DNA from: Pullulanibacillus sp. KACC 23026
GTDB lineage: Bacteria > Bacillota > Bacilli > Bacillales > Sporolactobacillaceae
Length of the DNA: 64,000 nucleotides
NCBI RefSeq assembly: GCF_029094525.1
Contig: NZ_CP119107.1
Coordinates: 3,038,001-3,102,000, forward strand
Direction: 5' to 3'
The notes under the pieces are model-generated. The model was not told the DNA's origin. It ran no database searches and was given only the letters and a program-made list of their open reading frames with translations. This document shows positions 10,506 through 18,784 of this stretch, piece by piece (within the stretch, counting starts at the first letter, position 1; each line of letters begins with the position of its first letter). The position numbers were made by a program, and so were the translations under genes.

Positions 10506-12893
10506 ATGCAAATAAGTGAAAAACGATTACGTCATCTTATTTTAGAGTGTGAACGTCTTAGGGATGAAAATCAAAAATTAAGAGAACTCTTAGGAACTAA
10601 TAATATTTCTATAACGAATTCTATCCCTGCCTCAACTGTTAGTGAGACTTCAAAACTTAGAGATGAAAAAATTAAAGACGCCATATATCTATTTAAATCA
10701 CTTTTTCATGGTCGATCGGATACCTACGCAGTTCGCTGGGAAGCCAAAAACGGAAAGTCTGGTTATGCACCAGCATGTCAAAATGAATGGCAAGCTAACC
10801 TTTGCAATAAACCAGCAATCAAATGTTCAGAATGTGAAAATCGCCGTCTTCTCCCTTTGACTGATCATGTCATTTTTGAACATTTAAGCGGAAAAAAAAC
10901 TATCGGACTCTATCCTTTATTAAAGGATGAAACGTGTTGGTTCTTAGCAATCGATTTTGATAAAAAGGATTGGCAAATAGAATCTATAGCTTTTATTAAT
11001 ACTTGTAAAAGATTGGGTGTTCATGCTTATCTAGAGCGCTCCCGTTCTGGCAACGGCGGTCATGTGTGGATTTTCTTTAATCAAGCGGTATCTGCATCTC
11101 TAGCAAGAAAATTTGGGCACTATCTAATAACAAAAACTCGATATGAAACTAAACTTCAACTGGCATCATATGATCGTCTGTTTCCGAACCAAGATCTTTT
11201 AACTAAAGGGAAGTTCGGAAACTTAATAGCCCTTCCCTTACAAGGGTCTTCGAAAAACCAAAATAATAGTGTGTTTGTTGATGAGCACTTCACTCCGTTC
11301 CCTGATCAGTGGCGTTATCTATCTACCATCAAAAGAATGTCAAAAAGCGATCTTGAAAAAATTGTGAGTCAAAAAACCTTTCAAGAACCGATTATATCCT
11401 GGATAAAGGAAACGGAAACCCAAGATAAACTAAACAATCATGAACCAGTTGAATCGATTACTACTTTAAAACTCATTCACAAAAACGGGATTTTAATCAA
11501 AAAAGATCAATTGCCACTTCCTTTGTTACAGCAAATTAAGGAATTAGCTATATTCAATAATCCAAATTACTTTAAAGCGAAAGCCCAACGATTTTCAACT
11601 AACACTATTCCGAGAAAAATTGATTGTTCAGAGGAAGAAAATGACAATCTTATCTTACCGCGCGGTTGTTTAGAAGATATTAAGAACTTGTTAAAAAAAC
11701 AAGCTATTCAATTGGAGATTGAAGATCAATTATTTAAGGGGCAGCCTTTAACTCTGAATTTTGAGGGCAATCTTCATCCACAGCAAGATGAAGCGCTGAA
11801 ATCTCTGCTTGCAAATCCCATTGGTATCTTGTCTGCTACAACGGGATTTGGTAAAACCGTCATTGCATCGGCACTTATTGCTCAAAGACAGACCAATACG
11901 CTAGTTCTTGTACACCGCAAACCCCTAATTGATCAATGGAAAAAGAGCTTAACACAGTTTTTAAGTATTGATGAAAAGCAAATTGGCCAAATTGGCGGAG
12001 GTAAGCAAAAACCAACTGGGATCATAGATGTTGCGACCATTCAAAGTCTCAATCGCCATGATGAAGTTAAAGATTTTGTGAAAAATTATGGTCAGGTCAT
12101 TGTTGATGAATGCCACCATATTTCGGCCTATAGTTTTGAAAAAGTATTAAAAAAGGTCGAAGCTCAGTTTGTAGTTGGGTTAACCGCAACTCCTACACGA
12201 AAAGATGGACTTCATCCCATAATGCAGATGCAACTAGGTTCAATAAGATATAGAGTTAAAGCCAAAAAACAAGCAAAAATTAGACCTTTTGAGCACATCT
12301 TAATTCCAAGGTATACACAATTTAAAAGTAAAAATAAAGAATCGAGCATACAAGAGTTGTACAATGAGTTAATTAAAAATAAGAATCGTAATGATTTAAT
12401 TTTTGATGATGTTCTTAAGGAGTTGGATAATGGTTCTACTCCTTTGATCTTAACGGAAAGAATCGAACATATAGAGGATCTTGTAAAGCGATTTAAAGGA
12501 TTTGCCAAAAACATTATTGTCTTAAAAGGTGGAATGAAGAAGTCTGAGGAAAAAGAACGATTAAGGCAATTAGCCTCTTTAGATCATGAAGAACATCTCA
12601 TTATCGCAACCGGCAAATATATCGGAGAAGGCTTTGACCACGCTCGATTGGATTCCTTATTTTTGACCATGCCGTTATCTTGGAAAGGCACTTTGGAGCA
12701 ATATGTAGGAAGATTACATCGACTTCACGAAAACAAATCCAAAGTAAAGGTTTATGACTACGTCGATCACAAAGAACCTATGCTTCAAAAAATGTTTGAA
12801 AAAAGATTAAAAGGTTATCAATCATTAGGTTATCAAATGGCTAATGACAATACCAACACCACAAAAAACCATATTCAAATGGAATTGTTTTAG
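10506..12893 (+). CDS. TOTE-type AEP primase fused to SF2 helicase
   Basis: A 795-residue protein. Residues 1-30 look like a coiled coil. A four-cysteine cluster (C91, C100, C107, C110) precedes an archaeo-eukaryotic primase core with FLAIDFD (D150/D152), SRSGNGGHVW (H186) and GNLIALPLQ. A superfamily 2 helicase follows: SATTGFGKT (K450), DECHH (534-538), GLTATPTRKDG, and IGEGFDHARLD...QYVGRLHR in the second lobe. This is the primase-helicase layout described for TOTE conflict systems, thought to act in DNA-level defence; the biochemical role is unproven. AAGGAG lies seven bases before the ATG. The gene is visibly richer in A+T than its neighbours and is flanked by direct repeats, both signs of acquisition. 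Confidence 0.85.
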   Translation: MQISEKRLRHLILECERLRDENQKLRELLGTNNISITNSIPASTVSETSKLRDEKIKDAIYLFKSLFHGRSDTYAVRWEAKNGKSGYAPACQNEWQANLCNKPAIKCSECENRRLLPLTDHVIFEHLSGKKTIGLYPLLKDETCWFLAIDFDKKDWQIESIAFINTCKRLGVHAYLERSRSGNGGHVWIFFNQAVSASLARKFGHYLITKTRYETKLQLASYDRLFPNQDLLTKGKFGNLIALPLQGSSKNQNNSVFVDEHFTPFPDQWRYLSTIKRMSKSDLEKIVSQKTFQEPIISWIKETETQDKLNNHEPVESITTLKLIHKNGILIKKDQLPLPLLQQIKELAIFNNPNYFKAKAQRFSTNTIPRKIDCSEEENDNLILPRGCLEDIKNLLKKQAIQLEIEDQLFKGQPLTLNFEGNLHPQQDEALKSLLANPIGILSATTGFGKTVIASALIAQRQTNTLVLVHRKPLIDQWKKSLTQFLSIDEKQIGQIGGGKQKPTGIIDVATIQSLNRHDEVKDFVKNYGQVIVDECHHISAYSFEKVLKKVEAQFVVGLTATPTRKDGLHPIMQMQLGSIRYRVKAKKQAKIRPFEHILIPRYTQFKSKNKESSIQELYNELIKNKNRNDLIFDDVLKELDNGSTPLILTERIEHIEDLVKRFKGFAKNIIVLKGGMKKSEEKERLRQLASLDHEEHLIIATGKYIGEGFDHARLDSLFLTMPLSWKGTLEQYVGRLHRLHENKSKVKVYDYVDHKEPMLQKMFEKRLKGYQSLGYQMANDNTNTTKNHIQMELF

Positions 12894-12923
12894 ACGAGTA
12901 AAAACTACCTAAGATAGCCTACC

Positions 12924-12996
12924 CACCATTTTGGCTACCGCGACGCCCATTTTCGTGGGAAAGGCCAGCTTGCTCACCATTTTTGTTGCCACACCC
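12924..12996. repeat. Family D repeat, right copy flanking the TOTE gene
   Basis: CACCATTTTGGCT recurs here 31 bp after the primase-helicase stop, followed by a second degenerate copy starting about 50 bp later (CACCATTTTTGTTGCC). It leads directly into array A3, making a composite array. Confidence 0.8.
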
Positions 12997-12997
12997 A

Positions 12998-13425
12998 CCG
13001 CGTTTTGGTGTATTGGAGGCTTCAACGCTCACTTTTGGCTCTGCACACGCTCTGTTTTGGTGTATTGGGGGCTCCATCGCACACTTTTGGCCCCGCTCCC
13101 GCCACATTTTGGTGTATTGGAGCCCCCATCGCACACTTTTGGCCCCGCTCCCGCCACATTTTGGTGTATTGGAGGCTTCAACGCACACTTTGGGCTCTGC
13201 ACACGCTCTGTTTTGGTGTATTGGGGGCTCCATCGCACACTTTTGGCCCCGCTCCCGCCACATTTTGGTGTATTGGACGCTACCCCCATCGCACACTTTT
13301 GGCCCTGCACATGCTCTGTTTTGGTGTATTGGGGGCTCCATCGCACACTTTTGGCCCCGCTCCCGCCACATTTTGGTGTATTGGAGCCGCCATCACACGC
13401 TTTTGGCCCTGCACACGCCATGTTT
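12998..13425. repeat. Minisatellite array A3, 51-53-bp period, about 8 copies
   Basis: TTTTGGTGTATTGG recurs at 13003, 13054, 13107, 13159 and 13211, giving spacings of 51, 53, 52 and 52. Read on the minus strand, the unit is the family A core: GTGTGCG, then TTGG or ATGG, then CCAATACACC. It is therefore in the opposite orientation to arrays A1 and A8. Two alternating unit types occur, one with CTCTGCACACGCTCTG and one with CCCCGCTCCCGCCACA in the variable half. A further degenerate family D unit follows at about 13425-13490. Confidence 0.92.
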
Positions 13426-13540
13426 GCCCACCATTTTCATTCCAGCACCGCCAAATTTCGTGGGCAAGGGCGCCTTCCACACCATTGGGCTGTCCTCTAG
13501 GCTGTTTTCGTAAACTTTATTGTTTTTTAGGCTCCAATAA

Positions 13541-13640
13541 GCTCACTTTCCGCGGACAATCCGTGAGCCTCCTCGGCAAAATACGCCTGCGGGGTCTCAC
13601 CTGGCTTGCTATTCCCGCAGGAGTCTTGCCTATTTCCACC
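13541..13640. repeat. Inverted-repeat-rich dispersed element
   Basis: CCTGCGGG and CCCGCAGG form an 8-bp inverted pair spanning about 13588-13623. It is preceded by GCTCACTTTCCGCGGACAAT and GTGAGCC. Similar GC-rich blocks are scattered through Bacillus-type genomes, which is from memory; no transposase is visible here. Confidence 0.4.
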
Positions 13641-13660
13641 TATTTTTATCAAATAGCAAC

Positions 13661-13688
13661 ACTCTTTTAGAAAAGAGTCTTTTTCTAA
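13661..13688 (+). terminator. Candidate terminator before the SPOR gene
   Basis: ACTCTTTT and AAAAGAGT pair around a two-base loop and are followed by CTTTTT. It would stop readthrough from the primase-helicase and array A3. Confidence 0.5.
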
Positions 13689-13811
13689 GAATGCTTAGTC
13701 TCCTCTTCTTTTAGGTTCTTTCTTTATTTCCGAATTTGCCATGTTGTTTAACCAAGCATTTACTCGAAATATGAATAAAATAGGTACAAACCTTTTTAAG
13801 GAGGATCTTCT

Positions 13812-14051
13812 ATGAATGCCTATACCGTCATGATTGAAACGACCCCTAATAAGGCTAGTGCCAAAAAGCGTTTCGAGCTACTCAAAAGCCGTCATATCCA
13901 TTCCCGCATCGCGACTTTACATCTAGATAACCAGACCTATTATAGTGTACAAGCAGGGCCATTTACTCAAAGAAAAGAGGCATTGACTCAGCTGGACGCC
14001 ATCAAAAAACTAGGAATTAGACATGCTTTTATTACACGAAACGCTCAGTAA
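13812..14051 (+). CDS. Stand-alone SPOR domain protein
   Basis: A 79-residue protein that is essentially one SPOR fold: YTVMIETTPNKASAKKRFEL, then a central strand, then YYSVQAGPFTQRKEALTQ, then the final strand. SPOR domains bind denuded glycan strands of septal peptidoglycan, and the YxVQxGxF-type strand is diagnostic. There is no signal peptide or membrane anchor, which is unusual for a peptidoglycan-binding module, so localisation is unclear. AAGGAGG precedes the ATG. An FtsZ-like gene lies 1 kb downstream on the same strand, separated by a minus-strand nuclease gene. Confidence 0.75.
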   Translation: MNAYTVMIETTPNKASAKKRFELLKSRHIHSRIATLHLDNQTYYSVQAGPFTQRKEALTQLDAIKKLGIRHAFITRNAQ

Positions 14052-14183
14052 CTCAGCCTCTTTCTTACCCAACTTCATTCGGCTATTTGATCAACAAATG
14101 AGGATAACTCTAAAATCGCAAACTAAGTGATTGAAGGTTGCCTCATTTTTTTGAGGCAATAACTCGGTTCTCTTGAGAAGCAT

Positions 14184-14777
14184 CTAAGCATTTGAGTTAG
14201 CCTTAATATCCTGGACATCCTGTAAAAATGGACGATACCGAGTTTTAGTACCCTCTGTCCACATTTCTATCAGTTTCATCCCATCAATTAATTCAATCTG
14301 AAGCTCTTTTGCATAGCTAACCGCATTCTCAGTAAAACGGCTTGTCGTCACAACAAACCCACCCCCTGCATTTTGCTTAACCATTTGCGAATGAATAATC
14401 GCAATCGGTTCATAATTCACTGCCTGATTCGGCGCGTAACATTTAACTTGTCCTAAGTGGAGCCCATCCTGCCTTTCATGTTCTATATCCACTCCATAAT
14501 CCCCTGAGCTTCGGGTGACATAGGTTTCTCCAGAGTAATAATTCTCTAAAACTCTCGCAACGAAACGCTCGAACATCAAAGGATTTTCCTCTTTCTCTGA
14601 ATTCACTTCTTTTTTATATCGGTGATACACTCCCAGCAAAAGGGAGAGCTTCATTTCTTCTTCGGTTTCAATTAAACTAGTCGTGACACTTTTTAGATTC
14701 TCATTATCAATTCTTAAACGACGATAATAAAAGCCAAATAATCCGCCAAGAATGATTACGGTCAAAACAATTCCCAT
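14184..14777 (-). CDS. Membrane-anchored Mrr-like restriction endonuclease domain protein
   Basis: A 197-residue protein with an N-terminal membrane helix (residues 2-18), a short helical linker, and a restriction endonuclease-like core from about residue 65. The core has FERFVARVLENYY, then GDYGVDIE, then LGQVKCYAPNQAVNYEPI, a PD-(D/E)xK fold of the Mrr subfamily with D...QxK at the active site. It ends with GGGFVVTTSRFTENAV. Mrr-type enzymes cut modified DNA; the membrane tether suggests action on incoming DNA or a housekeeping role, but that is inference. An AAGGAG site lies 11 bases before the ATG. Confidence 0.75.
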   Translation of the reverse strand: MGIVLTVIILGGLFGFYYRRLRIDNENLKSVTTSLIETEEEMKLSLLLGVYHRYKKEVNSEKEENPLMFERFVARVLENYYSGETYVTRSSGDYGVDIEHERQDGLHLGQVKCYAPNQAVNYEPIAIIHSQMVKQNAGGGFVVTTSRFTENAVSYAKELQIELIDGMKLIEMWTEGTKTRYRPFLQDVQDIKANSNA

Positions 14778-14987
14778 TTGAAAGTCATCTCCTTTTAATT
14801 AGAATAATGACCAAAAATCTATAAATTAATTCAGGCAAACTATAAATTTAAGTTTTTATATCATTACAGAAATCTATCAACTAAAAAAACAACTAATTTT
14901 AATATTCTTGATGATACAAGCCTTGCTTCATTACAATTTTTCATCTACGTTACAATCATCTTTCAAACCCATTGATAGGGACAAGTC

Positions 14988-15018
14988 TTGACGAATAGTA
15001 TATAGAGCTTTTTATAAT
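14988..15018 (+). promoter_or_regulatory. Candidate sigma-A promoter of the ftsZ-like gene
   Basis: TTGACG at 14988-14993 and TATAAT at 15013-15018 are separated by 19 bp, slightly long. It lies about 55 bp upstream of the start codon. The rest of the 297-bp gap is AT-rich and has no other recognisable signal. Confidence 0.45.
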
Positions 15019-15074
15019 TATAGATACATAGTTCGAGACGTGAGATAAAAAGAGATTTAAGGGAGGTTTTATTT

Positions 15075-16244
15075 TTGTTTGATAATGATATTAATATAGA
15101 TCAATTTGCTAGGATTAAAGTCATTGGGGTTGGCGGCGGTGGCAATAATGCGGTGAATCGGATGATTGAGGACGGGATTGAGGGGGTTGAATTTATCGCG
15201 GTGAACACGGATGGACAAGCCCTCCATCAATCAAAGGCGGAGATTCGGATTCAGATCGGGCAAAAGCTGACGAGGGGACTCGGAGCAGGTGCCAACCCCG
15301 AAATTGGGCGAAAAGCCGTTGAAGAAAGTGCCCAAGAGATTCAAGACGTAATCCAAGGTGCGGATATGGTTTTTATTACAGCGGGAATGGGTGGTGGTAC
15401 AGGAACCGGTGCTGCGCCCGCCATTGCTGAGATCTCTCGCAGGCTTGGAGCTCTGACGATTGGAGTCGTCACGCGCCCTTTCAAATTTGAAGGCTCGAGG
15501 CGTGCAGCCAACGCTTCAAAAGGGATCGATCGCATGAAGGAATCGGTGGATACCTTAATTATAATTCCTAACGACCGATTGCTCGAAGTGATTGATAAAA
15601 AGACAAACATTCTCGATGCGTTCCGTGAAGCGGACAGCGTTCTCCGCCTTGGTGTTCAAGGCATCTCTGACTTGATCTCTGTTCCGGGGCTCATCAATCT
15701 CGATTTCTCCGATGTAAAAACCGTCATGTCTCATAAAGGAACTGCTATTATGGGGATTGGGATCGCGACAGGAGAGAATCGAGCCGCTCAAGCCGCTCAA
15801 ATGGCGATTAATAGTCCCCTGCTCGAAACGTCTATTAATGGGGCACAAGGAATCATTATGAACATCACAGGCGGAAGCAATCTCAGCCTTTTTGAAGTCC
15901 AAGAAGCAGCTGCCCTCGTCTCCGAACACTCTCACGAAGAGTTGAACATGATCTTCGGCGCTGTCATTAATGAGCATTTAAAAGATGAAATTATTGTAAC
16001 CGTCATTGCGACAGGCTTTACCGGACAAGAAACGCGAGCGGCAAAAGAAATCGAACAGCCGCGCGGCAAAACAAAACCGATTTATCCTCAAGACGACAAC
16101 TATACGATTAAGCCAAACGATATTTATCAAAGAGAACTCAACTATATCGCTGACCGGGAGCCGGAAAATTCAGGTGATCGATTTGATGGTGAAAACTCTT
16201 ACTATAACAGACGAATAAGGCGAACTCGATACAATAAGGATTGA
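15075..16244 (+). CDS. FtsZ-like tubulin GTPase lacking the canonical C-terminal peptide
   Basis: A 389-residue protein aligning from end to end of the GTPase core with Bacillus FtsZ. Motifs: [29 protein letters not shown] (tubulin signature, about 103-114) and the T7 loop NLDFSDV (N208, D210, D213), so polymerisation and GTP hydrolysis should be intact. The tail after about residue 320 is short and ends in a basic [11 protein letters not shown]. The DIPTFLR-type peptide that binds FtsA, SepF and ZapA is absent. Translation starts at TTG with GGGAGGT seven bases upstream. There is no ftsA or other dcw gene nearby, so this is probably a second, specialised FtsZ. Confidence 0.85.
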   Translation: MFDNDINIDQFARIKVIGVGGGGNNAVNRMIEDGIEGVEFIAVNTDGQALHQSKAEIRIQIGQKLTRGLGAGANPEIGRKAVEESAQEIQDVIQGADMVFITAGMGGGTGTGAAPAIAEISRRLGALTIGVVTRPFKFEGSRRAANASKGIDRMKESVDTLIIIPNDRLLEVIDKKTNILDAFREADSVLRLGVQGISDLISVPGLINLDFSDVKTVMSHKGTAIMGIGIATGENRAAQAAQMAINSPLLETSINGAQGIIMNITGGSNLSLFEVQEAAALVSEHSHEELNMIFGAVINEHLKDEIIVTVIATGFTGQETRAAKEIEQPRGKTKPIYPQDDNYTIKPNDIYQRELNYIADREPENSGDRFDGENSYYNRRIRRTRYNKD

Positions 16245-16290
16245 AATATATTTAAAAATGGCGGGCAGCCCAAGGCTTTTTCTACAAACG

Positions 16291-16341
16291 GTGGAGACAG
16301 ACCTCTTTAAGCAGTCATTTTTCAGCAGAGGTCTGTTCCCC
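16291..16341 (+). terminator. Hairpin element after the ftsZ-like gene
   Basis: ACAGACCTCT pairs with AGAGGTCTGT around a 20-base loop. The right part (AAGCAGTCA...CAGAGGTCT) recurs at about 24202-24227, so this is also a copy of a dispersed repeat. Confidence 0.5.
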
Positions 16342-16344
16342 CCC

Positions 16345-16382
16345 AAAAAAAGAGGCTAACCGAACGAATCGGCCAGCCTCCA
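16345..16382 (-). terminator. Rho-independent terminator of the quinone-stress operon
   Basis: On the minus strand GAGGCTGGCCGA and TCGGTTAGCCTC pair with one mismatch and are followed by seven Ts. It lies 15 bp past the wrbA stop. Confidence 0.85.
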
Positions 16383-16396
16383 TTTTAATACGAGTC

Positions 16397-17062
16397 TTAT
16401 TGATTTCCTTTTTTCACCCATTCAGCAACTTGAACAGTGCGTTTCGCTTGGTGTTTGACAGCCGCTTGAACGTCTTCAATCATTTTACCGTCTTGGCCTA
16501 CAGTAACGCTTGTTCCGTATGGGTTTCCGCCTGCTGCAAATAGAACAGGATCGGTATACCCAGGTGTTGCAATGATCGCACCCCAGTGCATCATGGACGT
16601 ATACAATGAAAGCAAGGTAGCTTCTTGTCCGCCATGAGGATTTTGAGCGGAAGTCATGGCACTTACAACCTTGTTAACGGTTTTACCAGTTGCCCAAAGT
16701 CCGCCTTGAATATCAAGGAATTGCTTCACTTGAGATGGCACGCCACCAAAGCGAGTTGGCACACTGAAGATAATAGCATCGGCCCATTCAAGGTCTGCTG
16801 AAGTGGCTTCCGGAACATGCTTAGTTGCTTCAACGTGAGCTTTCCAGCCTTCGTTGCTATCAATAACCGATTGAGGAGCTAATTCCTGAACTTTTAATAC
16901 TTTTACCTCTGCGCCCGCTTCTTTGGCACCTTCTTCAGCCCATTTTGCAAGCTGATAATTTGTTCCTCCCATGCTGTAATAGACGACAGCTACTTTAACA
17001 TTTGACATCCTTTCAGTCTCCTTTTTTATTGATTTCCCAAATAACCTGGATAAAATACCCAT
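16397..17062 (-). CDS. wrbA: NAD(P)H:quinone oxidoreductase, WrbA family
   Basis: A 221-residue flavodoxin-like protein. VAVVYYSMGGTNYQLAKWA binds the FMN phosphate; PTRFGGVPSQVKQFLD and SAQNPHGGQEATLLS are WrbA signatures. Family members reduce quinones by two electrons, avoiding semiquinone radicals. Two starts are plausible: ATG at 17062 with GGAGG eight bases upstream, and ATG at 17008 (MSNVKVAVVYYS) with AGGAG ten bases upstream. The latter matches the usual family length of about 203; the former adds an 18-residue basic leader. It lies 34 bp after the dioxygenase gene in what looks like an MhqR-controlled operon. Confidence 0.9.
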   Translation of the reverse strand: MGILSRLFGKSIKKETERMSNVKVAVVYYSMGGTNYQLAKWAEEGAKEAGAEVKVLKVQELAPQSVIDSNEGWKAHVEATKHVPEATSADLEWADAIIFSVPTRFGGVPSQVKQFLDIQGGLWATGKTVNKVVSAMTSAQNPHGGQEATLLSLYTSMMHWGAIIATPGYTDPVLFAAGGNPYGTSVTVGQDGKMIEDVQAAVKHQAKRTVQVAEWVKKGNQ

Positions 17063-17096
17063 AGTTTTTTCCTCCCACCCTATTTTTCTAATAAAA

Positions 17097-18032
17097 TTAA
17101 TCCAGTTCTTTTACTTCGATTGGAATTAACGTTTGATTCAGCTGACTTCTGTGCTGTTCGTACTGCTCAGGCAGCATTAATTTTTCTCCCATTGTTTCAT
17201 GGGATTCATCATAGGCAAAGCCAGGAGGATCCGTCGCAATTTCAAATAGGATCTCCCCATACTCTCTGAAATAAATGGCGTTAAAATATTGACGGTCCCG
17301 AACAGGTGTGACCCCATAACCATATTGTTCAAGGTAGCTCTTCCAATCGAGTTGATCTTGGTCGTCAGTGGCGCGCCATGCGATGTGATGGACGGTTCCA
17401 ACTCCCATTTGTCCGCTGCCCGCAGGTGTTAACTTGATATCAATCACATTGCCGATATCTCCTATAGAACGATAACGAACAAAGTTTCCTTCTTTTCCCA
17501 CTAAGTCGAGACCCATTAAAGTTCCGAGTAAACCGGCTGTTAATTCAGGTCGAGCCGAATAAAGAGTGGCCCCGCCAAACCCTTTAATGGCAACTTCTTT
17601 TGTCACACCGCCAAATTCCCAGGTGTTGAGTTCCCCTTCTTCTCTTTCCACTATTTCCAAGTGAAGCCCATGTGGATCGTCGAAAGCTAAATAGGTCTCA
17701 CCGAAGCGCTCCGTCTTTGTAAAAGGGATCTGAAATTTTTCAAATCGTTTCTCCCAAAAAGTTAGAGCCCCTGTTGGAACGACATAAGATGTGACGCCGA
17801 CCTGGCCGTCTCCAATCGTCCCTTTTGCCGAATTTGCCCATGGAAAGAAAGTAATAATGGTGCCTGGATTTCCACCTTCATTACCAAAATAAAAATGATA
17901 AGTACCAGGATCATCAAAATTGACCGTTTTCTTCACTAAACGAAGCCCCAGAACACCTGCATAAAAATCAACATTTTCTTGCGGATGGCCCACGATCGCT
18001 GTAATGTGGTGAATCCCCATTGTTTGCTTCAT
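17097..18032 (-). CDS. mhqO: Ring-cleaving dioxygenase, MhqO-like
   Basis: A 311-residue protein of two VOC modules. GIHHITAIVGHPQENVDFYA opens the first and GTVHHIAWRATDDQDQL the second; FREYGEILFEIATDPPGF carries the last metal ligand. Bacillus MhqO/MhqA proteins are proposed Fe-dependent dioxygenases that open hydroquinone or catechol rings. The frame is open 30 codons further upstream, but AGGAG before the ATG at 18032 and the conserved opening MKQTMGIHHITAIV fix the start. It is followed by wrbA and preceded by mhqR, with MhqR boxes and a sigma-A promoter in the gap. Catechol/quinone detoxification is the expected role. Confidence 0.88.
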   Translation of the reverse strand: MKQTMGIHHITAIVGHPQENVDFYAGVLGLRLVKKTVNFDDPGTYHFYFGNEGGNPGTIITFFPWANSAKGTIGDGQVGVTSYVVPTGALTFWEKRFEKFQIPFTKTERFGETYLAFDDPHGLHLEIVEREEGELNTWEFGGVTKEVAIKGFGGATLYSARPELTAGLLGTLMGLDLVGKEGNFVRYRSIGDIGNVIDIKLTPAGSGQMGVGTVHHIAWRATDDQDQLDWKSYLEQYGYGVTPVRDRQYFNAIYFREYGEILFEIATDPPGFAYDESHETMGEKLMLPEQYEQHRSQLNQTLIPIEVKELD

Positions 18033-18090
18033 GCCTCTATTCACTCCTTTTCCATTTAAACTCACATAAATATTTAAATAAAGAATTCTT

Positions 18091-18102
18091 AATTCGAGAT
18101 AT
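18091..18102. promoter_or_regulatory. Half MhqR box in the mhqO leader
   Basis: AATTCGAGATAT equals one arm of the box at 18726-18745; the other arm is not conserved. Confidence 0.45.
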
Positions 18103-18194
18103 TTTTGAAACGAATACATCACTGTTATAACACTAACTGTTGGCCCTGCTCACACTCGGTAACTTCAAGCGTGATACCTAATAAGCCTAAGCCC

Positions 18195-18223
18195 ATTATA
18201 ATCTCATTTTCAGATATAATCAA
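18195..18223 (-). promoter_or_regulatory. Sigma-A promoter of the mhqO-wrbA operon
   Basis: On the minus strand TTGATT (complement of 18218-18223) and TATAAT (complement of 18195-18200) have an ideal 17-bp spacer. The box at 18229-18248 lies immediately upstream of the -35. Confidence 0.65.
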
Positions 18224-18228
18224 TTAAT

Positions 18229-18248
18229 ATATTACGAATTCGAGATAT
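18229..18248. promoter_or_regulatory. MhqR operator of the mhqO-wrbA operon
   Basis: ATATTACGAATTCGAGATAT is a palindrome with two mismatched pairs. It matches the perfect box upstream of mhqR and the known Bacillus MhqR consensus built on ATCTCGAATTCGAGAT. Confidence 0.75.
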
Positions 18249-18262
18249 TTAGGTAAAAAAGA

Positions 18263-18712
18263 TTAGATTTGTTGCGCATACTTACCTAACCTTTTTAATT
18301 GGTCAATTATCTGTACTTTCTCCTCGGCATTTAATCCGCCAAAGATCGCTTGAATCGCTTCTTTATGTTTTGGAAAAATCGTACTCATTAGTTCTTGCCC
18401 CTCTTCCGTGATAACGGCAAATGTCACGCGGCGGTCATCCGGACAGGGCTTGCGTCTAATGAGTTTTTTCTTCTCTAATTTATCCACCACATAAGTGATA
18501 CTGCTGCTCGCTAGCAACACCTTTTCACCTATTTTTTGAATCGGCTGATCACCTTTATTATACAAAAGCTCTAACACAGCAAACTCAGTCGTGTTAAGCC
18601 CATAGCTTTTGATGTCTTCTTCCACACGCTTAGTAATCGACTCCATCGCTCGCGTCAAAACAATAAATAACTTTAAGGATAACTCCGAATCTTCACGATG
18701 TTCCAAAGACAT
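18263..18712 (-). CDS. mhqR: MarR-family quinone-sensing repressor MhqR
   Basis: A 149-residue winged-helix protein. GLNTTEFAVLELLYNKGDQP, VLLASSSITYVVDKLEKK and CPDDRRVTFAVITEEG follow Bacillus MhqR closely. MhqR represses dioxygenases and quinone/azo reductases and is released by catechols and hydroquinones. It lies directly upstream of the dioxygenase-wrbA operon. A perfect 20-bp palindrome just before its start codon indicates autoregulation. The start ATG has AAAGGG close in front of it, a short spacing, so a few residues at the N-terminus are uncertain. Confidence 0.9.
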   Translation of the reverse strand: MSLEHREDSELSLKLFIVLTRAMESITKRVEEDIKSYGLNTTEFAVLELLYNKGDQPIQKIGEKVLLASSSITYVVDKLEKKKLIRRKPCPDDRRVTFAVITEEGQELMSTIFPKHKEAIQAIFGGLNAEEKVQIIDQLKRLGKYAQQI

Positions 18713-18725
18713 TCACCCTTTCTAT

Positions 18726-18745
18726 TTATCTCGAATTCGAGATAA
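18726..18745. promoter_or_regulatory. Perfect MhqR operator before mhqR
   Basis: TTATCTCGAATTCGAGATAA is a perfect 20-bp palindrome 14 bp upstream of the mhqR start codon, matching the Bacillus MhqR consensus. Confidence 0.85.
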
Positions 18746-18784
18746 TTATATGATGAATCTTTAAAAATGTCAACACCTGGCTAC

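Noticed and set aside
12919-13670. Frames of 130-220 codons on both strands over array A3
   Set aside because: Same repeat artefact.
14130-14162. Hairpin TGCCTCA/TGAGGCA after the SPOR gene as terminator
   Set aside because: The T run is in the loop, not after the stem, so terminator function is doubtful.
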